A stretch of 54,994 bases of DNA from an uncultured Coriobacteriales bacterium (lineage in GTDB: Bacteria; Actinomycetota; Coriobacteriia; Coriobacteriales; Eggerthellaceae): contig CAMPNZ010000003.1 of NCBI GenBank assembly GCA_946892075.1, forward strand, positions 1-54,994, given 5' to 3'. Below the pieces are notes generated by a model. The model saw nothing but the letters and a program-made list of their open reading frames with translations, was not told the DNA's origin and ran no database searches. Of the stretch, positions 26,612 to 35,384 are shown piece after piece (the stretch's first letter is position 1; every line of letters begins with the position of its first letter). The position numbers were made by a program, and so were the translations under genes.

Positions 26612-26689
26612 ATTACTGAAGCTTGTTACTTGAACGCCGCTCCACACGTACAGCGTTCTTCATGTCGCCAGCTAAAACGCCTAGGAAAA

Positions 26690-27046
26690 CTACTTAAGCG
26701 CCTTTTTGGCAACTTCACACAGTGCGCTGAATGCTGCTTCATCATGAATTGCCATGTCAGAAAGCACCTTACGATCAAGCTCTACACCGGCTTTTTTCAG
26801 ACCGTTCATGAACTGAGAATACGCAATGCCGTTTAAGCGAGCGCCAGCATTGATACGAACAATCCACAAGCGGCGAATTTCACGCTTCTTGTTACGACGA
26901 TCGCGATATTGGTACTGTAACGAGTGCTGTACCTGCTGTTTTGCGTTTTTATACGAACGCGACTTCGCGCCATAATAACCCTTAGCGCGCCCTAAAATCG
27001 TACGGCGCTTTTTATGTGCATTAACTGCGCGTTTTACACGAGCCAT
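26690..27046 (-). CDS. rplT: 50S ribosomal protein L20 (bL20)
   Basis: A 118-aa basic protein with the L20 pattern ARVKRAVNAHKKRR, GYYGAKSRSYKNAKQQ and LWIVRINAGARLNG. It binds 23S rRNA early in 50S assembly and in many bacteria represses its own operon. AAAGGAG precedes the ATG. Last gene of infC-rpmI-rplT. Confidence 0.97.
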   Translation of the reverse strand: MARVKRAVNAHKKRRTILGRAKGYYGAKSRSYKNAKQQVQHSLQYQYRDRRNKKREIRRLWIVRINAGARLNGIAYSQFMNGLKKAGVELDRKVLSDMAIHDEAAFSALCEVAKKALK

Positions 27047-27063
27047 AATTTACTCCTTTACAA

Positions 27064-27261
27064 TTAACGAAGACCTAAGTTGCGAGACACTACGCGATAA
27101 TCAGCGGTCGCAAGTTCAGTTTCATGACGGAAGTTTCTTTTACGTTTCTGACTTTTTTTCGTCAAAATATGGCTCTTAAACGCTTTCGCGCGCATAATTT
27201 TGCCTGAACCAGTTACACGAAAACGCTTTGCGCTTCCGCGATGAGTTTTCATCTTAGGCAT
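27064..27261 (-). CDS. rpmI: 50S ribosomal protein L35 (bL35)
   Basis: A 65-aa protein, MPKMKTHRGSAKRFRVTGSG at the start and many Lys/Arg, as usual for L35. Its ATG overlaps the infC stop codon (TAATG), so the two are translationally coupled. Confidence 0.97.
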   Translation of the reverse strand: MPKMKTHRGSAKRFRVTGSGKIMRAKAFKSHILTKKSQKRKRNFRHETELATADYRVVSRNLGLR

Positions 27262-27854
27262 TATTCTTCCTTTCCGAGCGAATCTTTTTCATCGTTGCTC
27301 ACATCGTTCTTACGCTGACTGGGGCTTTTCTTCTTAACAATTGACGGCAGTGGAGCAATAAGCATGTGCATATTGCGACCCTCCATTTTTGGTGCAGCTT
27401 CAATAACTGCTACATCCTTCAAGTCTTCCGACAATCGCTCAAGAATGGATAAGCCCTGTTCAGGATGGGCCATTTCGCGACCTCTAAACATGATGGTAAT
27501 TTTTACCTTGTCGCCACCCGACAAAAAGCGCAGCACGTGCTTCTTTTTTGTCATGTAGTCGCCCACATCAATTTTGGGGCGAAACTTCATTTCCTTGGTT
27601 TCAATTTTGCTTTGGTTTTTACGCGCCTGTTTTGCTTTAATGGCCTGGTCATACTTGTATTTTCCATAATCCATTATGCGACATACAGGCGGCACTCCCT
27701 GCGGAGCAATTTCAACCAAATCGAAACCTTCCGACTGAGCAAGTCGAATTGCCTGAACAGTAGGCATAATTCCCAGCTGATCACCGTCATAGCCAATAAC
27801 ACGACATTCACGAACGGTAATTTCTTGGTTGAGCCTTGGCTCTTGTGTTGCTAT
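27261..27854 (-). CDS. infC: Translation initiation factor IF-3 (apparent ATA start)
   Basis: IF-3 binds the 30S subunit and checks initiator tRNA and start codon. N-domain (PRLNQEITVRECRVIGYDGDQ) and C-domain (KEMKFRPKIDVGDY, VKITIMFRGREMAHP) are complete. No ATG or GTG fits; the strong GGGAGGTGA ribosome site is followed at 8 nt from GGAGG by ATA, giving IATQEPRLNQ as the first residues and 197 aa. Non-canonical infC starts (ATT in E. coli) let IF-3 repress itself, so an ATA start is credible. The frame stays open upstream, but only into the leader hairpin. Low-complexity charged tail at the C-terminus. Confidence 0.93.
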   Translation of the reverse strand: MATQEPRLNQEITVRECRVIGYDGDQLGIMPTVQAIRLAQSEGFDLVEIAPQGVPPVCRIMDYGKYKYDQAIKAKQARKNQSKIETKEMKFRPKIDVGDYMTKKKHVLRFLSGGDKVKITIMFRGREMAHPEQGLSILERLSEDLKDVAVIEAAPKMEGRNMHMLIAPLPSIVKKKSPSQRKNDVSNDEKDSLGKEE

Positions 27855-27876
27855 AACAATCACCTCCCTTGCCAAC

Positions 27877-27906
27877 AAAAAAGCACCCACGGTTAAACGC
27901 GGATGC
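27877..27906 (-). promoter_or_regulatory. Attenuator hairpin in the infC leader
   Basis: On the minus strand, GCAUCCGCG and CGUGGGUGC pair (two G-U) around UUUAAC and are followed by six U. It ends only about 22 nt before the infC start. This is a rho-independent terminator placed in the 5' leader, as in the known IF3/L20 leaders of Gram-positive bacteria. Confidence 0.8.
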
Positions 27907-28080
27907 TTGCAAGATGATCTATTAAAGCAACCCAACGGAGATAACCGAACTAGGTGGAGACGTAAACGCCTCACTTGTAGCCAAATATTTTACTATGCAA
28001 AGCGCTGGTGCGGCTTGGCTTTTGCGCATATATGCCGATATTCACGAATTTACCACACTTGCAACTTCCTGCAAGCGCCT

Positions 28081-28911
28081 TTATTTCGCTGTTACATACA
28101 CGTACAAATTGCGCAAGGTATCAGACACGTTCCCCATGGGCAAATTTGCGGCCGTGAAGTCGTACGAAAGCACCGCCGAGAACGAAAACGCCTTGTCGTT
28201 GTATGAACACGTGCCCTCAAAGTTGCATTCTTGCGTTTTCAGCGTGGTTCCATTTTCTTCGTATTTGCTGTAATCCGCCGGATTTGCTGGCAGGTGAACC
28301 TGATTGTTATCGCAGATAAATCCCATAAGCCCCAGCGTTTTTTCAATGAGGTGCTTCTGCGTTATTGCATCGGCAAAACTGACATCGCCCACACCCAACA
28401 AATGAAGCGACACGCCATATCCCACCTGCACAACCGTGTTGTTATGATCAGCATTCACAAAAACGGTTGGAAAGCCGCTTTTCTCGTCGTTGGGCTCGTT
28501 CGTCAGCGAAAACTTCAGGTGACGCACAATGGCTGTGGACGAAAGTTCATCCGTAAAATCGCTTACCAACAGGGCGTTTTCCCCTAAACGCGCCTTAGCA
28601 TCGTCAACTGAACACGAAAGCAACTCCGCTACGTGTGGGACATCCGTAGTAGGCGCGTGCGATCGTTCGGACGCATCGTCGGAAACGTTGTCAAGACTTG
28701 AATCGCTTATTTCTGAACTGGGCGTATCTTTACTTTGCGCCATCGTATACGCTTTGTAGGCGCCCGCTATCACGCCGAAAATTACCACCAGCAAAACAAC
28801 AATCACAATAATTAAGCGGCGGCGTCGCTTGCGCACGACGTCGGAAAATTTCTGCTTTTTACCTGGTGTTTTACTGTGTGCTCCTCGCGAAGCGCGGTTT
28901 TCGCCTGACAC
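28081..28911 (-). CDS. Membrane-anchored protein of unknown function
   Basis: A 276-aa protein: a basic cytoplasmic start (KRRRR), one transmembrane helix at about 33-56, then a Ser/Asp-rich stretch and an extracytoplasmic domain of about 180 residues (VAELLSCSVDDAKARLGE, then VQVGYGVSLHLLGVGDVSF and LSYDFTAANLPMG). Two or more cysteines could form disulfides outside the cell. It starts with GTG and an AGGAAA site. I do not recognise the family. It lies 22 bp after galE and is probably co-transcribed with it. Confidence 0.75.
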   Translation of the reverse strand: MSGENRASRGAHSKTPGKKQKFSDVVRKRRRRLIIVIVVLLVVIFGVIAGAYKAYTMAQSKDTPSSEISDSSLDNVSDDASERSHAPTTDVPHVAELLSCSVDDAKARLGENALLVSDFTDELSSTAIVRHLKFSLTNEPNDEKSGFPTVFVNADHNNTVVQVGYGVSLHLLGVGDVSFADAITQKHLIEKTLGLMGFICDNNQVHLPANPADYSKYEENGTTLKTQECNFEGTCSYNDKAFSFSAVLSYDFTAANLPMGNVSDTLRNLYVYVTAK

Positions 28912-28933
28912 GTTTCCTGCCTTTTTCCTGTCT

Positions 28934-30364
28934 TTATCGACTTAACTTTATGTTGTAATACAACACTGCTACTACAATTATAATAACAGCTGCAATAAGA
29001 ACAATCTTTTGAATGCGCGGCATAGCTTCAGGAGAAGCCAATTCGGCCAGCTCGTCAGCTCGATTACGTTCCCCAGCAGCACAATCAGCGCTGGTGGTGC
29101 CCGCAGAACGCGTGCGCTCAGAAGAAGTAGGCGATGACATTTGCGGTGCCACATGCGCGCACGACGAACCGCGCGTGTGGGTCGCACCGTCATACACGCC
29201 CGAAACTCCCTGGTCAGACGCATCATCCTGCGCGTCGTTATATCCTTCCGGATTAAGCGATTGCCAATGCCAGCTATCTTCGCACATTTTCAGAAGGTCG
29301 TAGCGCGCATGCCAGCCAAGCTCGCTTGCCGCCAAATCGCACGCCGCGTAATTTTCGGAAATATCACCTGGTCGGCGCGGCTCAAAGGTATACGGAATGT
29401 CGTGGCCACACGCTTTCGAGAACGCGTGAATCACGTCAAGAACGCTTGAACCCGTTCCCGTTCCTAAGTTGAAAATGCCAACGCCACTGCGCGTGCCGTC
29501 AGCTTGCGGCTCGCCATGAAATGCACCTAAAGCCTTGCCTTCAATCGACTCGCTGCCACATTTTCCGGCCATCCACTCAAGCGCACGCACGTGCCCGCGC
29601 GCAAGGTCAACAACATGAATGTAGTCGCGCACACCCGTTCCATCAGGTGTTTCGTAATCGTTCCCGAACACTTTAAGCGATGGCAACTTTCCCACAGCCA
29701 CCTGCGCAATGTACGGCACAAGATTGTTGGGAATGCCTTTTGGATCTTCGCCGATAAGCCCGCTTTCATGGGCGCCAATCGGGTTAAAGTAGCGCAGCAG
29801 CACCACGTTCCACTGAGGGTCGCCTTTGTACAAGTCGGTAAGAATGTTCTCGAGCATGCTTTTCGTTTGGCCATACGGATTTGTTGGCTCGTGTTTTGGA
29901 CACATTTCGGTAATGGGAATAAATTCGGGCGTTCCGTAGACGGTAGCGCTGCTGGAAAATACGATGTTTTTCACGCCAAACGAGCGCGCGACGTCGCATA
30001 ACACCAGCGTTCCGGTAATGTTGTTGTGGTAGTACTCAAGCGGCTTTTGCGTGCTTTCGCCCACCGCTTTGAACCCCGCAAAATGGATGATGGCGTCAAG
30101 GTTGTTTTCGGTAAAGATGCTGATGAGAGCCTCGCGGTCGAGAATGCTAGCACGGTAGAACACAAGGCGGTCGTCGTTCACCTGCGTAATAGTGCGAATG
30201 CGGTCGACGGCGGTTTTGCACGAGTTGCTTAAATCGTCGACAATGACAACGCGGTATCCGGAATTCAGCAGCTCAACGCAGGTGTGGCTGCCAATAAAGC
30301 CCGCTCCGCCCGTTAAAAGGACGGTGGTGTTGTGGGGCGATTTCGCAAGACTTTTATTCGACAT
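28934..30364 (-). CDS. galE: UDP-glucose 4-epimerase with C-terminal membrane tail
   Basis: Interconverts UDP-glucose and UDP-galactose using NAD. LLTGGAGFIGSH at the start, SSSATVYG and the YxxxK pair in PYGQTKSM, then PIGAHESGLIGEDPKGIPNNLVPY are typical of GalE, over the first 345 or so residues. Unusually, a low-complexity linker of about 80 residues (with AAGERNRA) and a hydrophobic helix (KIVLIAAVIIIVVAVLYY) follow, so the enzyme is probably tail-anchored to the membrane. Start chosen at MSNKSLAK, where AAGGA lies 8 nt upstream; a longer open frame to 30457 has no such site. Confidence 0.93.
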   Translation of the reverse strand: MSNKSLAKSPHNTTVLLTGGAGFIGSHTCVELLNSGYRVVIVDDLSNSCKTAVDRIRTITQVNDDRLVFYRASILDREALISIFTENNLDAIIHFAGFKAVGESTQKPLEYYHNNITGTLVLCDVARSFGVKNIVFSSSATVYGTPEFIPITEMCPKHEPTNPYGQTKSMLENILTDLYKGDPQWNVVLLRYFNPIGAHESGLIGEDPKGIPNNLVPYIAQVAVGKLPSLKVFGNDYETPDGTGVRDYIHVVDLARGHVRALEWMAGKCGSESIEGKALGAFHGEPQADGTRSGVGIFNLGTGTGSSVLDVIHAFSKACGHDIPYTFEPRRPGDISENYAACDLAASELGWHARYDLLKMCEDSWHWQSLNPEGYNDAQDDASDQGVSGVYDGATHTRGSSCAHVAPQMSSPTSSERTRSAGTTSADCAAGERNRADELAELASPEAMPRIQKIVLIAAVIIIVVAVLYYNIKLSR

Positions 30365-30934
30365 GAACGGTATCCTTACTGTTTTTTTTGTGCGCGGGTG
30401 CGAAACAATCATCCGCAGAGCTCGGCGTCTGACGTGCGCGAACAACACACGCGCCAAGGCTTTCTTCGTGCTTTTATTATACTCGACATCAAAGCTTGAA
30501 GGGCGCTTCTTTTTTTTAGAGAATGCTCAGCATGGGGAACGGGTGCAAGTACGATGTGGGCGGCGGCTGGTGACCGCACGGAAGCGGGTGCGAGTGTGCT
30601 GCTGGGCGCGGGAACGAACGCAAGCGTGTTTGCGGATGCGGTAACGGGCTGCACCTAGTGCAGCAACGTGCGGAAACGCAGGAACAGACACGGGCGCGGA
30701 AACGGGTGCGGGTTGCCCAGGCGCGGGGTGTTAGAGCGATTGATGCTGCGACCACGTGCGCGTTCTCGTAACAAGAGGCAGACACTCGAAGTATCTGCTA
30801 TCACAATGAAGGCACATCTGTGCACTTCGCAAATACAAAAAGCTAGGATACAATACAAATACGCACTCACAAGCGCGCAGATAGGGCACTTGCAGCTTTG
30901 CACGCCAGCAATCGATACAAGGACGCGAACTATT
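30365..30934. other. Divergent intergenic region with GGGAACG-type repeats
   Basis: Between galE (leftward) and mobBA (rightward). From 30535 to about 30730 the sequence is a degenerate GC-rich array: ggggaacgggtgc, gcgggaacgaacg, gcggtaacgggctgc, gcggaaacgggtgcggg. From 30780 to 30934 it is AT-richer and likely holds the mobBA promoter (ttgcag near 30890 with gataca 18 bp on is a weak candidate). The frame of mobBA is open back to 30668, but that part looks like repeat DNA. Confidence 0.5.
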
Positions 30935-32278
30935 GTGGCACACACTTCCTACAACACACCGCCATTCGACAAAGAAAGCCCTGCTATTAGCTTTGTTGGG
31001 CGCCATAACTCGGGCAAAACGACGCTTATCGAGCAGCTGATTGCAAAACTGGTGGCGCGCGGATACGATATTGGCACCATCAAGCACCACGGGCACAAAG
31101 GCTTTGACATCGACATTCCGGGGAAAGACTCGTATCGCCACATGCAAGCGGGCAGCTCGGACACCATTATTGTTGCGCCAGACAAAATGGCGCGCATCAC
31201 GCATCTGCGCCGCGAGCCAAGCTGTGACCAGCTGGTTTCCACCATGCCAAACCACGACCTTGTAATTGTGGAAGGCTTTCGTAAAAGCGGGCTTGAAACA
31301 ATCGAAGTGATGCGTAAGGGTAATACCGCAGATGAGGAGTGTGCCGAACTGTTTTTGTACGGCGCACAACACGCGCTGTCGCCCAAGCTTGACATCGCTC
31401 AAATTCGCCGCGAACTTATGCACAGCGAACGTTTTCAAAATGAACCCGCAAGCGCTCAAGAAGTTCTTCTTCACCAGGCACTTTTGCATGCGCAGCAGCA
31501 GCTTGAAAAAACGCCGCAAGCATCCACGGTTGCGCTGGCAAGCAACATCGAACATGCGCATCAAGCGGCTGAATTGTACGGCATTCCAAGCTTTGACATT
31601 AACGATTATGACGCCATTGTTGAGTTTCTCATCAGGCATTACGTGCGTCCACGCCTGAGTGTTGTTATACAGGCGGGCGGCGAGTCGAAGCGCATGAAGC
31701 AAAGCAAAGCGCTGGTAGAATTCATGGGCCGGCCTTTGATATGCCACATGATTGAACGGCTTGCGCCCGTAGCCGACAAGTTGCTTATTACCACCAACGA
31801 AGCGGACCGTTTAAGCTTCGTTTATAATCTGTATCCGCAGATGAACATCATATTGCTTCCCGATATTTACCCTACGCGCGGAGCGCTGCCAGGCATTGCA
31901 AGTGCGCTTTCGGGAACACAAACGCCGCTGGTGGCGCTGGTGGCATGCGATATGGTGTTCGCGTCGGCGCATTTGCTGGCCTACGAAGCGGCGCTTACGC
32001 ACAAACGCCACGTTGATGCCGTGGTGCCGGTAAACAAACACGGCTTTGAGCCCTTTCATGCGGTGTATCGTCGCGATGTGTGCTTGAAGGCGGTAACGGC
32101 GGCGCTGCAAGAGGGAAAACATCGAGCTCAGGACCTCATTACGCGCGTGGATGCCTATCAGCTAAGCCCTCAGGAAGCGCGAGCGGTTGAGCCGTATGGC
32201 GGCTACTTCATGAATGCAAACACACCCGAAGAACTGGCGCAGCTGGAAGCGCGTTTCCGCAGTTTATACGAGGAATAG
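30935..32278 (+). CDS. mobA: MobB-MobA fusion for molybdopterin guanine dinucleotide synthesis
   Basis: 447 aa with two domains. Residues 1 to about 165 are MobB: P-loop GRHNSGKT (22-29), IKHHGHKGFDID, KDSYRHMQAGSSD and LVIVEGF. Residues about 244-447 are MobA: VVIQAGGESKRMKQSKAL nucleotide-binding loop, RGALPGIASAL, ACDMVF and FHAVY. MobA attaches GMP to molybdopterin, and MobB is its GTP-binding helper. Start chosen at the GTG of VAHTSYNTPP with AAGGA 10-12 nt upstream; an ATG at 30806 is possible. Molybdoenzymes are common in this group but none is in the window. Confidence 0.9.
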   Translation: MAHTSYNTPPFDKESPAISFVGRHNSGKTTLIEQLIAKLVARGYDIGTIKHHGHKGFDIDIPGKDSYRHMQAGSSDTIIVAPDKMARITHLRREPSCDQLVSTMPNHDLVIVEGFRKSGLETIEVMRKGNTADEECAELFLYGAQHALSPKLDIAQIRRELMHSERFQNEPASAQEVLLHQALLHAQQQLEKTPQASTVALASNIEHAHQAAELYGIPSFDINDYDAIVEFLIRHYVRPRLSVVIQAGGESKRMKQSKALVEFMGRPLICHMIERLAPVADKLLITTNEADRLSFVYNLYPQMNIILLPDIYPTRGALPGIASALSGTQTPLVALVACDMVFASAHLLAYEAALTHKRHVDAVVPVNKHGFEPFHAVYRRDVCLKAVTAALQEGKHRAQDLITRVDAYQLSPQEARAVEPYGGYFMNANTPEELAQLEARFRSLYEE

Positions 32279-32322
32279 GAACGCGCAAGGCGCGGGGCGC
32301 GCTGCAGTGCGCTTCGTAACAA

Positions 32323-32823
32323 TCAGAACAAGGCCAAAAGATAGCCGTCAACAAGCGCCACCAGGAAAAACATCACCGCCGCGCGCAAAAAGGCCTCAAG
32401 ATGCTTTCTCGGATTCTGGTAAAGCGATTTCTCGGGAATTTCCGACAACCTAATACGCATGGTGTTTCGCCACCACAACAAATCAACAACCACCAGGTCG
32501 AACATATTGAGCGTTTCTCCAAGCAGCAACAATGCCAAAAAATTATGCATGGCATGGCTCTCCCGAAGCGCAAGGCCCAGCACAAAAAGCACCACTGCAA
32601 ACAGCAAAAAATTCGCCATCCAGCTAGCCCACCAGGCAGTTTTACGAAAGCGCCCCTGGTACGCTGGAATCGCTTGTATGCGCTGCTGCACTTCATCGGG
32701 ATACGACGCGTAGTTGCGAAGGTTTTTCTGGTCGGTGCCACTTCCCATCAAACACGCCACAAACAGCGCTGCGCACAGGGCAATCGCCTCAATAACAAGC
32801 ACATATGCCCCACATGCGTTCAT
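32323..32823 (-). CDS. Four-helix membrane protein, unknown function
   Basis: A 166-aa protein with hydrophobic helices near residues 5-26, 66-86, 92-113 and 145-165. Between helices 1 and 2 is a polar segment (YASYPDEVQQRIQAIPAYQGRFRK); helices 3 and 4 include LLGETLNMFDLVVVDLLWWRN. AAGGTG precedes the ATG by 5 nt. I recall similar uncharacterised membrane proteins in coriobacteria and clostridia but cannot name a family. Convergent with mobBA, 44 bp apart. Confidence 0.75.
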   Translation of the reverse strand: MNACGAYVLVIEAIALCAALFVACLMGSGTDQKNLRNYASYPDEVQQRIQAIPAYQGRFRKTAWWASWMANFLLFAVVLFVLGLALRESHAMHNFLALLLLGETLNMFDLVVVDLLWWRNTMRIRLSEIPEKSLYQNPRKHLEAFLRAAVMFFLVALVDGYLLALF

Positions 32824-32886
32824 GCCAACACCTTACTTCGTTTTTGTTGCACTTGAGCTGTCACAAAGTCGGCCTGACCTGCGAGC

Positions 32887-33729
32887 TTAGGTGGCCTTCT
32901 TAGAGTTTGAAAAAGATGTGCTAATATGCATCGTTCGATTCTGTAAGGGATGTTTTTCATCTAACAAAAGATTGCGAAGAAACAACTCAAGATATTCTGT
33001 CGTTTGATGAATATTGTTTTTCAAGTCGTTATAATTTGCCCTGACCAGCGCATTTCGAAAATACCATGCGTTATCGGCAAAAATATCGTTTTGAGCGTCA
33101 AACCCCAACGCACGAAGATACTTGATGAAAAAAACTGCAGTTGTTCTGGTATTTCCTTCTTCAAACACATGAATTTGCCATAATCCAGACACGAATAATG
33201 CAAGATGTTGGATAATTTCATTCATTGTCAAATTCTTATAGGAAAAGTTTTTTTCTTTGGCAAAATCATAATCAAGCGTTGCACGCAGCTCTGTGGCACT
33301 TCCATACAACACCGTTGCACCATTAAGAACCCATTCTTTCTTGGTAATATTGTAGTTTCTTAAGCAGCCTGCATGGGAATACAAACCAGCAAATAATCGT
33401 CTATGAATTGAAAGATATTCATTGGGCGTAAAACTAAAAGCACGCTCGAAGAGAAGTGCCGCAATACGTGCAGCCACTTTATCAGCCTCTTCGGTGCGCT
33501 CATCTGTGGTGTGCAGCTCAGCTTCGGAATAATAGCTGTGCAGCAGAGCATCCACATCCTCAAACGAAATTTCGCCCTCAATATTGCGAACAGCAGCACT
33601 TTTCAAATATTCCGATGTTTGAAGCCCATCAACTGCCTGCAAACCAATTGCGGTGCGCCACGTGTAGCTTTTGTCACGTTTTGATGGCTCGGATTCTTTA
33701 ATGTACTCCTCAAATGGATCTTCGTTCAT
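32887..33729 (-). CDS. Fic-family protein (predicted AMP transferase)
   Basis: A 280-aa protein with the Fic signature HVFEEGNTR (residues 187-195), where His and the Glu/Asn/Arg residues transfer AMP from ATP to a target protein. The upstream helix pattern (LFVSGLWQIH) and flap region (YGSATELRATLDY) fit. SAAVRNIEGEIS at 44-55 resembles a VbhA-like inhibitory segment, though the exact (S/T)xxxE(G/N) spacing is not met. Start chosen at MNEDPFEE, 8 nt after GAGG. No separate antitoxin gene is visible. It lies 23 bp after the LCP gene on the same strand. Confidence 0.88.
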   Translation of the reverse strand: MNEDPFEEYIKESEPSKRDKSYTWRTAIGLQAVDGLQTSEYLKSAAVRNIEGEISFEDVDALLHSYYSEAELHTTDERTEEADKVAARIAALLFERAFSFTPNEYLSIHRRLFAGLYSHAGCLRNYNITKKEWVLNGATVLYGSATELRATLDYDFAKEKNFSYKNLTMNEIIQHLALFVSGLWQIHVFEEGNTRTTAVFFIKYLRALGFDAQNDIFADNAWYFRNALVRANYNDLKNNIHQTTEYLELFLRNLLLDEKHPLQNRTMHISTSFSNSKKAT

Positions 33730-33752
33730 CCACATCACCTCGAGGTTGTCTA

Positions 33753-35267
33753 TTAAGCAGCGCGCTTAGCTTGCTCGCCTTGTTTCTCCTGCTGAGAACC
33801 CGCTTGCTGTTGCGCTTGCGACTTTGGCTTCACAGACGGCGCAGTGTTGCGTTCCTCTTGAGAAGCACCTCCGCTGGCATGATGATCAGACTTTTTCTGG
33901 TCGCTGGAGGACGCGTTTGACTTCTTGCGCTCGTGCGACTGGCTACGATTCGTGCTTGAGCTGCGGGAACGCGACTGCGCCTCCTGTCCGTTCGGCGCGT
34001 TTAAGTCGGACTGCGGATCAACAACATGCAAGGTGTTGCGCGCCTTTCTTACTTGCTGATTGATTTTCGCGTCATAATCTTCATCGCTAAGAACAGCCGA
34101 CGAACGCTTCGAACCCTTTGAACTGGCCGAAGGCTTAATGTTGTGCGCCTGTTCATACTCGGCAATAAGCTGCGATACTGGACGATGCGTCACAACACCG
34201 CTTGGGTCTTGCCCCGCGTTAAACAGCTGCAAAGCCTTCGCTAATGCCTGCATATCCGCGAAAATGTAGGACGCTCCGTGATACGACGTTGGAACCGAAG
34301 GAACACCCGCCGAATAAATGGTCGTTTCACCCTTTTCGCGCAACTGCAACGCCAGCGAAATGATGTCCGACACTTTCATGTTCGTGGTAACGCATTTCGC
34401 AGCGGCGCTGATGGCGCCAGGGATTTCCGTAATACCCAAGTTCTGGATTTTATGAATGATGGCTTGGATAAGTTTGCGCTGGTTAGAAGCACGCGTGTAA
34501 TCGCCGTCGGCATATGCGCGCGAACGCGCAAACACCAGCGCCGCTTCTCCGTTAAGGTGCTGTCTACCTGCGGGAATAATAATGTCGCCCGCATCAGGGT
34601 CGTTAATTTTGCGCGCCACGTCAACATCCACGCCGCCAATGGTATCAACCAGGTTGATAAGCCCCTCGAAATTGATTTCAGCATATTGAGAAATTGGCAC
34701 GTTAAGCAGCTGTTTTGCCTGCTTGATGGTTTCGGCAGTGCCCCCAAACGCATACGCAGCATTAAACTTAACGGTACCGTGTTTCTCCATGTAAATGGCA
34801 GTATCGCGGGGAATCGACATCATGCTTACCGTGTTCGTTTTTGGGTCGACACGCGCAACGATATTGGTGTCGCTACGAGCTCCCATGCTTGCGTCGCCTG
34901 CGCGCGCGTCGGAACCAATCAACATAATGTAAAACGCATCCGACATCGAACGCGCGCTAAGCGCCTCGTTAATGGCGGAAATTTCTTCATTCGATTTACC
35001 GCCCGACAGTGTTTCGTCAAGCGAGTGAATATACCAAGCAAGTGCGCTACCTGCGCCAATAATAAGCACAAGTATCGTTATCAGAACGCCAAGTGCAATT
35101 TTTTTGCCTCGGCTCATGCCTACATTAGCCGCCACATATTGAGCGCCATCACGTGAAAAAGCCGCAGCTCCTGAAAGCGTACCGGCCGCTTGATTGGCCG
35201 CAGCTCCCGCTGCTGCGCGACGACGTTCGGAACGCTTAGGTCGCACTTGAGCATGTTTAGGTGCCAT
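33753..35267 (-). CDS. LytR-CpsA-Psr family cell-wall polymer ligase
   Basis: A 504-aa LCP protein. A basic, Ala-rich cytoplasmic part is followed by one membrane helix at about 56-78 and the extracellular LCP domain at about 110-345: MLIGSDARAG, ARSDTNIVARVDPKTNTVSM, SIPRDT and a later LVFARSRAYADGDYTRASNQR, which supply the arginines and aspartates that bind the lipid pyrophosphate. These enzymes attach wall glycopolymers to peptidoglycan. The C-terminal 130 residues are Ser/Gln/Lys-rich and disordered. GAGGGGG precedes the ATG. Confidence 0.93.
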   Translation of the reverse strand: MAPKHAQVRPKRSERRRAAAGAAANQAAGTLSGAAAFSRDGAQYVAANVGMSRGKKIALGVLITILVLIIGAGSALAWYIHSLDETLSGGKSNEEISAINEALSARSMSDAFYIMLIGSDARAGDASMGARSDTNIVARVDPKTNTVSMMSIPRDTAIYMEKHGTVKFNAAYAFGGTAETIKQAKQLLNVPISQYAEINFEGLINLVDTIGGVDVDVARKINDPDAGDIIIPAGRQHLNGEAALVFARSRAYADGDYTRASNQRKLIQAIIHKIQNLGITEIPGAISAAAKCVTTNMKVSDIISLALQLREKGETTIYSAGVPSVPTSYHGASYIFADMQALAKALQLFNAGQDPSGVVTHRPVSQLIAEYEQAHNIKPSASSKGSKRSSAVLSDEDYDAKINQQVRKARNTLHVVDPQSDLNAPNGQEAQSRSRSSSTNRSQSHERKKSNASSSDQKKSDHHASGGASQEERNTAPSVKPKSQAQQQAGSQQEKQGEQAKRAA

Positions 35268-35384
35268 AAAGCCCCCTCATCAGGTAATACGTACGGAAAA
35301 CGCAGACCGGCAACGCATGGTATCGTTCACAGCGCGCGCATCCACAAAACATATGCAAGCTTACATTTTAACAGAGGAATGTGG

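Larger units (their letters stand above)
25938..26689. other. Long intergenic region, AT-rich then repeat-rich
   Basis: The first 250 bp are AT-rich and should hold the promoter of the leftward surface-protein gene; TTGTAT/TATTTT with 17-bp spacing on the minus strand near 26045-26075 is a weak candidate. From 26200 to 26580 the DNA is GC-rich with duplicated segments and reads like decayed repeats, not a gene. The terminator of rplT closes the region. Confidence 0.5.

Noticed and set aside
26389..26647. Short minus-strand ORFs between the LASTG gene and rplT
   Set aside because: Ala/Arg/Cys-rich translations of duplicated DNA without start signals.
27855..27974. 40-codon N-terminal extension of IF-3
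   Set aside because: It would be translated from the attenuator hairpin, lacks a ribosome site and is not part of the IF-3 fold.
30668..30934. 89-codon N-terminal extension of MobB-MobA
   Set aside because: Arg-rich translation of the GGGAACG-type repeat region, with no ribosome site; the MobB domain starts after it.
30731..31747. 338-codon open frame on the minus strand over mobBA
   Set aside because: It is antisense to a clear MobB-MobA gene, has Cys/His/Arg-rich composition typical of a shadow frame, and no ribosome site.
34278..35156. 292-codon open frame on the plus strand over the LCP gene
   Set aside because: Shadow of a well-supported LCP gene; Arg/Asn/His-rich with no recognisable motif.
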